Assembly (NCBI GenBank): GCA_964390905.1
Contig: CAYMLO010000018.1
Location: 18,720-82,719 of the forward strand
DNA from: JAFGLZ01 sp964390905
GTDB lineage: Bacteria > Planctomycetota > Phycisphaerae > UBA1845 > JAFGLZ01
Direction: 5' to 3'
DNA: 64,000 bases
Shown: positions 34,708-41,825 of the stretch, one piece after another
Numbering within the stretch: position 1 is the stretch's first letter
Layout of the letters: each line of letters starts with the position of its first letter
The notes under the pieces: model-generated
What the model was told of the DNA's origin: nothing
The model's database searches: none
Seen by the model: only the letters and a program-made list of their open reading frames with translations
Made by a program: the position numbers and the translations under genes

Positions 34708-35441
34708 GAGGAAGCGACGGGCTACGGGTTCACATCAGCTTGAAGATCCAGCCGAACGCACGGCTGCGGCAGCCAGGGACGGCGACAGGACAGACCTGGT
34801 TGCGGGCGCAGTCGTGCCCTTGCCAAGACAACCGATGGGACGATGAGTTTCGAGTCCTTTTCTGACCCCATCGGGCGAGCGATTGATAGATCAAGAATGT
34901 CAGCCCTCGGGGACCGGCTTCGATGGTCCAGGCGCGGCCATTGGTGCTGAGCGCAGGTGGGGCTTACCGACGGACCATATCACAGGGAAGACGTCACAGG
35001 ATGACGCAGTCTCGAATCAAGTGCCAGGGATGGCCATTTACGAGGACCATGGGAAGGTCGATGGGTTTGCTGCCGACCGGCTTCGAGATGGGCGCATTGG
35101 CGTCGCACGGAGGCGACGCGACGGTGCAGCGTTTGGATTGGATTCCGACGCATCGGAACGTGGCGTTCCCGAGGGACGTCTCCTTCCGCTCAAGGTCGAT
35201 CAAGGCAGGCAGCGGGGCGGCGCGACGGCTGACCAAGCCCCAGTCGCTCCGATCAAATCGGCATCGGTGAAGCACGGATGCTTCATCGTTGCCGCTTGTT
35301 TGGGTGACACGTTGTGGCCGGGTGGATCCGGAGGATGCAGCTAACGACCACCAAGCGTCAAGGCGTTTTGGACCGCAGACCGTGCTTGATGGTTCCCCTC
35401 GCTCGAATCCTTTCCTCATGGCTCGTTCGACGGATCCACCC
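34708..35441 (+). ncRNA. candidate large structured non-coding RNA, copy B
   Basis: About 734 nt, without a conserved coding frame, related to 17903-18610. Matching helices: GGCTG-CGG-CAGCC inside a 22-nt identical block (34762-34774); CCGATGGG (34832-34839) with CCCATCGG (34867-34874), two base pairs longer than in copy A; GCGTCGC-ACGGAG-GCGACGC (35100-35119); and TGAAGCA (35268-35274) with TGCTTCA (35279-35285) where copy A has a different but equally good hairpin. The closing helix pairs GGGTGGATCC (35320-35329) with GGATCCACCC (35432-35441), perfect here. The near-identical 3' block is 35361-35417. It lies upstream of a small gene and the dcw cluster on the same strand. Confidence 0.68.
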
Positions 35442-35480
35442 CTTACCTTCTTGACTGAGCCCGACAGGGGACGGAGCCCC

Positions 35481-35843
35481 ATGCACATCGATCCTGCTGA
35501 CAAGCGTATCGTCCGATGGGCTGTCGATCGCGGCTTGATCTTTGCGTACGAGCGCAACAACGGTCTGTCCGGGACGCACCTCAAGTTGCACCTCGGGTTG
35601 CTGACGGCCTTCTTCCGGCGAGGCAAGCTCACGCATCTGACCGCAGCGGCGGACGGCCGGCACATCGATCAGCTGATGTGCGAGCTGACCGAGCTGTTCG
35701 GCCTGTGCGCCCAGGCACGAGGGTATCTGGACCAGCAGTCCGCGCCCGTCGAGGGAGGCGAGTCGCTCGGCTCTGCCGAGAAGACGGGCGGCGGTGAGCT
35801 TGCGGGCCCGTCGCACGGGCCGACCTGCCGCTTTCCCGATTGA
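35481..35843 (+). CDS. hypothetical 120-aa protein behind structured RNA copy B
   Basis: 120 aa starting MHIDPADKRIVRWAVDRG, with GGAG four bases upstream. The frame is open further upstream, but that part would run through the structured element. The first 85 residues look like a compact mixed helix/strand domain (LSGTHLKLHLGLLTAFFRRGKLTHL, HIDQLMCELTELFGLC). The last 30 are Gly/Ser/Pro-rich and probably disordered. No family recognised. It begins 39 bases behind the closing helix of copy B and may share its transcript. Confidence 0.5.
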   Translation: MHIDPADKRIVRWAVDRGLIFAYERNNGLSGTHLKLHLGLLTAFFRRGKLTHLTAAADGRHIDQLMCELTELFGLCAQARGYLDQQSAPVEGGESLGSAEKTGGGELAGPSHGPTCRFPD

Positions 35844-36101
35844 CGCCCGCCTTGTGCTAGGGGCCTCGCCGCACAGAGGGTCCCCAAGGGGCTTCCTGCC
35901 CCGCCCAGTGCCCGCTTTTCCGTTGCTCGGCCCGCCTGCTGGAACCTTCCTCTCCCACGCAGACGCACACCATGCAAAAAAAGTTCGCCAGCTCTGCGCA
36001 CTTGATGTCGTTTGGTTCGCCGGGCGGCACCCCAAGTTCTTGTATGTCCGAGGTGTTATCGGACCGGGGGGGCCAAGAAACTGGGGATTTTAGACTTGCA
36101 T

Positions 36102-36149
36102 GAAGTGGGGCGAAGTGGTAGATTATTCCAAGGATGCCCAAGAAGTGGG
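36102..36149 (+). promoter_or_regulatory. MraZ-box-like operator upstream of mraZ
   Basis: Three copies of GAAGTGG occur at 36102, 36112 and 36142: two directly adjacent with a 10-base period and the third exactly 30 bases further on. Known MraZ sites are direct repeats of GTGG or TGGG with a 10-base period in front of the operon. The repeat position argues that the real mraZ start is behind it. Confidence 0.55.
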
Positions 36150-36159
36150 AGCCAACTCC

Positions 36160-36642
36160 TTGGAATCGACCCTTTTCACTGGGGCCTATGAACACACTAT
36201 CGACGCCAAAAACCGCATGTCCATTCCGTCCCAGATCCGACACCAGATGGATCCGGAGCGGGACGGGACGCGGTTTTACCTCGTCCCTGGGGCCCGCCCC
36301 GGGACGCTGTCGCTCTTCCCGGAACACGCGTTCCGCCGTCGGCAGCAGAGCTGGCCGAGCCCCGAGATCCCACACGAGGATCTGCTCAATTATAGCCAAG
36401 TTTTCTTCTCGATGGCTACCCTCTTGGAGGTGGACAAGCAAGGCCGGGTCCTCTTGCCGGACCGGCCTCTGGGACACGTCGGGATCGGACGCGAAGTGTA
36501 TATCACTGGTGCGGGCGATCACCTGGACCTGTGGAACAAGGCCGACTACGAGCGGTTCTTCGAGGAGAACTGGTCTCGTTATGCCGACTTGCAGCATCGG
36601 GCGCGGCGATACTTTTCGGAGGCCCGGCCCGATGATGAGTAG
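36160..36642 (+). CDS. mraZ: transcriptional regulator MraZ
   Basis: 160 aa from a TTG at 36160, chosen because MraZ proteins begin FxGxYEHTIDAKNRMSIPSQ (here LFTGAYEHTIDAKNRMSIP), a GGGAG lies eight bases upstream, and the operator repeats lie just before it. An ATG at 36100 would add 20 residues encoded by the operator. The two SpoVT/AbrB-like halves are visible: residues about 6-55 and 85-130 (ATLLEVDKQGRVLLPDRPL). MraZ binds repeats in front of the dcw operon and represses or activates it. It heads the cluster; a 581-base structured spacer separates it from rsmH. Confidence 0.88.
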   Translation: MESTLFTGAYEHTIDAKNRMSIPSQIRHQMDPERDGTRFYLVPGARPGTLSLFPEHAFRRRQQSWPSPEIPHEDLLNYSQVFFSMATLLEVDKQGRVLLPDRPLGHVGIGREVYITGAGDHLDLWNKADYERFFEENWSRYADLQHRARRYFSEARPDDE

Positions 36643-36689
36643 CAGTGAGACTGAAGGCTTTGAGCGGGACGCAAACGCCAGGGACGGTG

Positions 36690-36995
36690 TGGCGTCTCGC
36701 TCGAAGCTGAGGATGTCCTGCGGTCCAAGGTAGGGAGTCGAGCGAGGGAACCCGGGATGACACACCGTCGGTGGCCGTCGACGGTGTGCCTCTCCCGGGG
36801 GACACGTCAAGCGTCAGGACAGACCAACAAGGCAGACGGGCAGGTGCTGACAGCGAGGCGAACGGAGTCGCCATGCTGACGGCGACGCGGTAAGGCGCGA
36901 TGCCCGGGGCGCGTGTGAGGAGCAGTAGCGCGGTCGAATTGGCCCTTGGCCGAGTGGAAGCGGGGGCCGACCTCGTGGCGAGTCGGCTGGGCCGG
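36690..36995 (+). ncRNA. structured leader/spacer RNA between mraZ and rsmH
   Basis: The 581 bases between mraZ and rsmH contain no credible gene but several strong helices. CTCGCTCGA (36696-36704) pairs with TCGAGCGAG (36738-36746). CCCGGGA (36751-36757) pairs with TCCCGGG (36793-36799) and encloses CACACCGTCG (36761-36770) paired with CGACGGTGTG (36779-36788). CAGC-GA-GGCGA-ACGGAG-TCGCC-AT-GCTG spans 36851-36878. GCCGA (36966-36970) with TCGGC (36983-36987) extends through CTCG-TGG-CGAG. Likely a structured leader controlling the downstream cell-wall genes, or a separate RNA. The known RNase P conserved blocks are absent. Boundaries are approximate. Confidence 0.5.
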
Positions 36996-37223
36996 CACGC
37001 CACGTGAAGACCATGGGCCGGGCGAGCTCGTCGTTTCCGGCGGGCGACGTCCTGGCGGGCGTGCGGCTGGCTCCCAGCGTCCTTGAGCTTGCGGGCGGCA
37101 TCGAGAGCCAAACCGTGTACCGGGCTAACCGGCGCTACGGAAGGCAATGGTTAGTCCATCCCCGACCGGCCTTGGCGCTCTGCTGTGTCGCGGGAGACCT
37201 CGAGCGTTCGTGGCGGTGGACGC

Positions 37224-38162
37224 GTGAGTGAGGATGACCCAGGTCATGTCCCGGTGCTGGTGACGCAGGTCCTCGAACTGCTTGATCCCCAGCCCGGACA
37301 GTGTTGGGTCGATGCCACCGTCGGGTTGGGCGGCCACGCGAGAATCCTCGCCGAGCGGCTTGGCGCAGAAGGACGGCTGATCGCCATCGACCTGGATGAG
37401 GAGAACCTCGCCCTGGCACACAACCGCTTGAGTGAAGCCGCGTGTTCGTGCGAGTGGATCCATGGCAACTTCGGCGAGTTGGGCGACGTTCTCCGCCGAA
37501 GCGGCGCGCAGCAGGTGGACGGCATTCTGGCGGACCTGGGGTTGAGCTCGAACCAGCTGGATGACCCGGATCGGGGGTTCAGTTTCCTGGGCGACGGCCC
37601 CCTCGACATGCGGATCGATCGTCGGATGGAGCAGTCGGCGGTGGAGCTGGTCAACCGGTTGAGCGAGAGGGAGCTGGCGGACCTGATCTACGCCAACAGT
37701 CAGGAGCGCTTCAGCCGTCGGATCGCCAAGCGGATCTGTCGGGCGCGGCACGGTGCACGCATTCGGTCCACGCGGAAGTTGGCCGAGGTCGTGGCCTCGG
37801 CGATGGAGGTCGATCCCGGTTCGCGGAGAAGCAAGATCCACCCCGCGACGCGGACGTTTCTGGCGTTGCGGATGGCGGTGAACGACGAGCTGGGCAACTT
37901 GCGGTCGCTGCTGTCCGAGGCGCCCGAGTGGCTGGCACCGGGCGGCCGGATCGGCGTCATCAGCTTCCACAGCGTGGAGGACCGAGAAGTCAAGATCGAT
38001 TTCAGGAAGCGGTCTGGGGAGGGTGTGTATTCGATCGTGAACAAGCGACCGGTGATCGCGGAACCTGACGAGCGAACGGCCAACCCGCGATCACGCAGCG
38101 CCAAGCTACGGGTGGCTGAGCGAACCGATCGGCCGTTGGGGCCTCGTCTGGACACGAGATAG
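37224..38162 (+). CDS. rsmH: 16S rRNA (cytosine-1402-N4)-methyltransferase RsmH
   Basis: 312 aa from a GTG at 37224; homologues begin close to HVPVLVTQVLELL, so a longer start is unnecessary. SAM-binding motif VDATVGLGGHA. Family blocks ILADLGLSSNQLDDPDRGFSF, PLDMRIDRR, FLALRMAVNDELGNL and the closing GGRIGVISFHSVEDREVK are all present. It methylates the N4 of C1402 in the ribosomal decoding centre. As in most bacteria it sits at the head of the dcw cluster. Confidence 0.95.
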   Translation: MSEDDPGHVPVLVTQVLELLDPQPGQCWVDATVGLGGHARILAERLGAEGRLIAIDLDEENLALAHNRLSEAACSCEWIHGNFGELGDVLRRSGAQQVDGILADLGLSSNQLDDPDRGFSFLGDGPLDMRIDRRMEQSAVELVNRLSERELADLIYANSQERFSRRIAKRICRARHGARIRSTRKLAEVVASAMEVDPGSRRSKIHPATRTFLALRMAVNDELGNLRSLLSEAPEWLAPGGRIGVISFHSVEDREVKIDFRKRSGEGVYSIVNKRPVIAEPDERTANPRSRSAKLRVAERTDRPLGPRLDTR

Positions 38163-38261
38163 TCCCCAGCGGCTTGCGGCGTCTTGGCCGACACTGACTC
38201 GGCACGACCACGGGCGAACCGACGCGATGGAGCGCGTCGGGCCGAGGGCACGGAGGCAGCC

Positions 38262-39467
38262 ATGAAAGACCAGACCGGCACCCGGATCGGCCTGCCGGTG
38301 GTTCTGGCCTTTGTCATCGTATTCGGCCTGATCCTGACGAGGCACTCGGATCGGTATGAGGTATCGCCGTCTCCGTCGACTGATCAAGCGAGTGCGGCTG
38401 AGGGAACGGACGGTGCGATTGGCAAGGCCTCCTTCAGCGAACCGACCGCACGCGAGTGGGAGCGGCGCTGGCCCACGCCCGATCCCTCAGATCGCCCGTC
38501 GGATGCCGAGTCCGCAGACATCTCGCCGTCCGCAGAGCGACCCTCGGAGCGCGGATCGGCGGATTCGCATTCAGCGCGGCGCGACACGGATGAGGCGGCA
38601 CGAGAGTCGTCCAGCTCGAGGCCCGTTGCCGGGCGCGAGGCCCTGCCCGCGCCACCCGTCGTCGAGATCCCCAAGCCGACCAGCCCGATGCCAGCATCCC
38701 CAGCGCCCGAGCCCAGACCCAAGCTGCCCAAACTTCCTGAAGACATGCCGGACGATGGGATCCGCACCGCCCAGGCTGAGGGGGGATCGCCGCCCGAGTT
38801 GGTTCGAGCGACCTTCCCGCCGGCGCCGCCCAAGCCTCGTGTCTACGTCATCAAGCCGAACGACAACCTGAGCAAGATCTGCAAGGCCGTCTACGGTACG
38901 GCGGATCGCCGGGTGGTTCAGGCGCTGTACGAGGCCAATCGGGACCGGCTCAAGAACAAGAATCGCGTTCTGGTGGGCCAACGCCTGTCCCTTCCGCCCT
39001 GGCCAGAAACCAGCGCGAGTGAGACGCGGCTGCTTATCCCGCTGAGTCAGCAGGCGGTCAAGCCGTCGGGGCCACCCGGATCGATCAAGTTGCCCGTTCA
39101 GTCAAACGAGCGAGGCACGAGCGGCCGGGAGACGAGGTCCGGTTCCTCCTCAGCCAAGAGCAAGACGGACAGCGAGCTCAAGAGGCGCAGCGCGTCGAGT
39201 CGGACGCGCTCGTCCAAGACTCAGAGGCGCGGTTCGCGGTATCGTTGGTACCGGGTCAAGCGGAACCAGAGCCTGAGCACGATTGCCCGCGATCAGCTCG
39301 GCAACGGTCGACGTTGGCATGAGATCTGGAAGCTGAACAAGGGGCGGCTTCGCCGTCCGAACCACCTGCCCGCGGGCACCCGGATCAAGGTCCCGTTGGC
39401 TGTGCCGGCCAGAGGGGCAGCCGTTCTGGCGGCGGAGGGCGCCGATTCCTCGGCGGGTGCCTTATGA
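38262..39467 (+). CDS. membrane-anchored protein with two LysM domains inside the dcw cluster
   Basis: 401 aa from the ATG at 38262 with GGAGG five bases upstream. One transmembrane helix (about 9-27, GLPVVLAFVIVFGLILT), then a long Ser/Pro/Ala-rich linker (about 30-185). LysM 1 is at about 190-245 (VYVIKPNDNLSKICKAVYGTADRRVVQALYEANR). A Ser/Arg/Lys-rich linker follows, then LysM 2 at about 325-380 (RYRWYRVKRNQSLSTIARDQLGNGRRWHEIWKLNKGRL). LysM binds N-acetylglucosamine in peptidoglycan. The gene overlaps the ftsL-like gene by four bases (ATGA), so it is made together with the division proteins. There is no catalytic domain, suggesting a wall-binding scaffold. Confidence 0.85.
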   Translation: MKDQTGTRIGLPVVLAFVIVFGLILTRHSDRYEVSPSPSTDQASAAEGTDGAIGKASFSEPTAREWERRWPTPDPSDRPSDAESADISPSAERPSERGSADSHSARRDTDEAARESSSSRPVAGREALPAPPVVEIPKPTSPMPASPAPEPRPKLPKLPEDMPDDGIRTAQAEGGSPPELVRATFPPAPPKPRVYVIKPNDNLSKICKAVYGTADRRVVQALYEANRDRLKNKNRVLVGQRLSLPPWPETSASETRLLIPLSQQAVKPSGPPGSIKLPVQSNERGTSGRETRSGSSSAKSKTDSELKRRSASSRTRSSKTQRRGSRYRWYRVKRNQSLSTIARDQLGNGRRWHEIWKLNKGRLRRPNHLPAGTRIKVPLAVPARGAAVLAAEGADSSAGAL

Positions 39468-39772
39468 CACTACCCCGCACAGTGGGCCTGGTGCTGATCC
39501 TGACGGCGATCGCGAGCGGTGCGGTCTGGATGCGGGTGGAACGAGCGCGAATGGCATATGAGATTCATCGGCTGGCCCATCAGGAGTTGGAGTTGATCCG
39601 GGCGATCGACCAGGCGAACGCGGCCATTGCCCGGCTGCGGACCCCCAAGCGGATTCGGGAGCGGGTCGGTCAGATGCAGCTCAGCGCAGTGCCGCCGGAG
39701 GTCCGAGAGGATCCTCGCTCGGACGATCGGTTGGCGGGGAATGACGTGCTACCTTCCAAGCGGAGACGGTGA
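39464..39772 (+). CDS. ftsL: FtsL-like division protein
   Basis: 102 aa. A short N-terminus, one transmembrane helix (about 5-24, TVGLVLILTAIASGAVWMRV), then a helical coiled-coil-like region (RMAYEIHRLAHQELELIRAIDQANAAIARLRTPKRIRERVGQMQL). Size, topology and the place directly before ftsI are those of FtsL, which forms the FtsQLB complex. Sequence alone is weakly conserved in this family, so the call leans on position. ATGA overlap with the LysM gene. Confidence 0.72.
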   Translation: MTLPRTVGLVLILTAIASGAVWMRVERARMAYEIHRLAHQELELIRAIDQANAAIARLRTPKRIRERVGQMQLSAVPPEVREDPRSDDRLAGNDVLPSKRRR

Positions 39773-39776
39773 ACCG

Positions 39777-41588
39777 ATGCGGTCGCTACGGCGTCCGGTG
39801 TTGGTCAAGGATTTGTCGTGGCTGGTGGTGATCGCCCTGGCCGCGCTGGCGGTGCGCCTGGTGCAAGTCCATCGGCATCGCCGCGCAGATCTGGTGGCTT
39901 GGGCACAGCGGCAGCGGCGGTCCGTCGTTACCATCCCGGCGCGGCGCGGGATGATCACCGACTCCAAGGGACGGGTGATGGCGACGAGCGTGGAGCGCCC
40001 GAGTGTCTTCGCCGACCCGAACGTGATTCCACATCCGACCGTGATGAGTGATCCGAACGTCACTCGCGGCGAGCAGGCCACAGGCGATGCGCGCGTCATC
40101 AAGGAGTACCAGTCCATTGCCGAGAAGCTCGGGCCGGCGTTGGGACTGGATCCGAAGATCCTGGCCGACGAGCTGCTCTGCCGGGCGGGGCGCCGTTTCT
40201 ATTGGGTGAAGCGCCTGGTGACCGATGCCGAAGCCGATGCGGTCAAGGCGTTGAGGCTGCGGGGGGTGGGCATCATCTATGAGTCCGAGCGTCGGTATCC
40301 GATGAACGACCGGTTCGCCCATGGACTGGGGTTCGTGAACCGGCATGGGCGGGCGCTTGCGGGGCTCGAGTTGCGCTACGACGGAGACCTGCGCGGACAG
40401 GCCGGTGAGCGGACCGTGGTGACCGATGTCCGGCGCCGGGCGATCTTCACGGCCCGGGAGGGGTATCGGCCTCCGAAGGACGGCGGCCATCTGGTGCTGA
40501 CCATTGACGCGGCGATTCAGGGCGCCGCCGAGCGGGAACTGGCTGCGGCCATTCGGCAGTTCCGTGCGCAGTCCGGCTCCGTGGTCGTGATGGTCCCCAG
40601 GACGGGGGAGGTGCTGGCACTTGCCAACGTCCCGACGTTCGACTTGAACGACTACGCGAACTACCCCGAGTCGGCGCGGTGCAACCTGGCGATCCAGGCA
40701 CCGGTCGAGCCGGGCAGCACGTTCAAGCCGTTCATTGCGTCCGCGGCGTTGGCGGAGAAGAAGACCTGGCCGGGCGAACCGATCTTCTGTCACTATGGGC
40801 TTTACCTCGCCGGGCGGCGTCGACTGCACGACCATCATCCCTACGGGACGTTGACGTTCGAGCAGGTTCTGGTCAAGAGCAGCAACATCGGGATGGCCAT
40901 TTTGGGTCAGCGTCTGGGCAACGCGCATCTGCACGCGTACGTCAGGCGGTTCGGCTTCGGTCGCCTGACGGGGATTGAGCTGCCTGGGGAGGACAGTGGG
41001 ATCGTCTTGCCACTTCGGCGATGGACGAGCTACTCGACGACGTCGCTGCCGATGGGTCAGGAGATCGCCACGACGGCCATCCAGTTGGCGACGGCGTTCT
41101 CGGCGATCGTCAACGACGGGGTTTTGATGCGACCGCGCGTGGTTCGCGGCGTCTTGCGGTCGGACGGAAGCGTGAAGCAGGATGGGTCGAACCCGGTTGA
41201 GGTCGGACGGGTCTTGAGCCAAACCGTGGCCCGTAAGATCGCCAGGGACATCCTGGTCCGTGTGGTGAAAGAGGGGACGGGTCGCCGTGCGGCCCTTGCC
41301 GAGTATCAGGTGCTCGGCAAGACGGGGACGGCTCAGATCGCGTACAAGAACGGGGGCGGGTACGAGCCGGATGCGTATGTTTCATCGTTTGTGGGCGCGG
41401 CTCCAGCAAGCGATCCACGGGTGCTGGTGTACATGATGGTCAATCGCCCCGTGAAGCGGATCGGCTACTACGGCGGAACGGTGGCCGCGCCGGCGGTGCG
41501 TGAGGTCCTGGCCAAGACGCTGGCGTACTTGGGCGTCCCTCCGACGATCGAATCGGACGGCACGGTCAGGGTTGCGAGTCAGCGATGA
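39777..41588 (+). CDS. ftsI: penicillin-binding protein FtsI (class B transpeptidase)
   Basis: 603 aa from the ATG at 39777. One transmembrane helix (about 13-31), then PARRGMITDSKGRVMATS, the usual opening of the PBP dimerisation domain. Transpeptidase motifs: SxxK in PGSTFKPF (S314-K317), SxN in KSSNIGMA (368-370) and KTG in VLGKTGTAQI (near 521). It crosslinks septal peptidoglycan in partnership with FtsW, whose gene lies 4.5 kb downstream. No C-terminal PASTA domain. The spacer to murE holds 237 bases to the chosen murE start. Confidence 0.94.
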   Translation: MRSLRRPVLVKDLSWLVVIALAALAVRLVQVHRHRRADLVAWAQRQRRSVVTIPARRGMITDSKGRVMATSVERPSVFADPNVIPHPTVMSDPNVTRGEQATGDARVIKEYQSIAEKLGPALGLDPKILADELLCRAGRRFYWVKRLVTDAEADAVKALRLRGVGIIYESERRYPMNDRFAHGLGFVNRHGRALAGLELRYDGDLRGQAGERTVVTDVRRRAIFTAREGYRPPKDGGHLVLTIDAAIQGAAERELAAAIRQFRAQSGSVVVMVPRTGEVLALANVPTFDLNDYANYPESARCNLAIQAPVEPGSTFKPFIASAALAEKKTWPGEPIFCHYGLYLAGRRRLHDHHPYGTLTFEQVLVKSSNIGMAILGQRLGNAHLHAYVRRFGFGRLTGIELPGEDSGIVLPLRRWTSYSTTSLPMGQEIATTAIQLATAFSAIVNDGVLMRPRVVRGVLRSDGSVKQDGSNPVEVGRVLSQTVARKIARDILVRVVKEGTGRRAALAEYQVLGKTGTAQIAYKNGGGYEPDAYVSSFVGAAPASDPRVLVYMMVNRPVKRIGYYGGTVAAPAVREVLAKTLAYLGVPPTIESDGTVRVASQR

Positions 41589-41825
41589 CGGCAACGTCAT
41601 CGGCGTGAGGTGAGGAGGATAGCACGCTTGTCTGGATGGATGCGGACAGGCGTTTTGATGTTCCCAGCGTTGCCCGGGGCTCGTTTGCGTGCGGTGCGCG
41701 GGCGGACCCGGGCGGCGGCATATCCTCTGCCGGCCCGACGTCTGGCGGCGTAGTGGGTCGGCGGCGCAAGTGATACAATGAAAGGCGCGGTCGGCGCGGC
41801 CTGGGGGCCGTCGGGATCCGAACGC

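Noticed and set aside
36690..37190. RNase P RNA in the mraZ-rsmH gap
   Set aside because: Some bits are reminiscent (CGGTAAGGCGC, GGAGCAG), and rnpB lies beside mraZ in some bacteria. But the invariant GAGGAAAGTCCGG and ACAGAACCCGGCTTA blocks are not present.
36643..37223. short open frames on both strands in the mraZ-rsmH gap
   Set aside because: They lack ribosome-binding sites and recognisable protein character, and they run through perfect helices.
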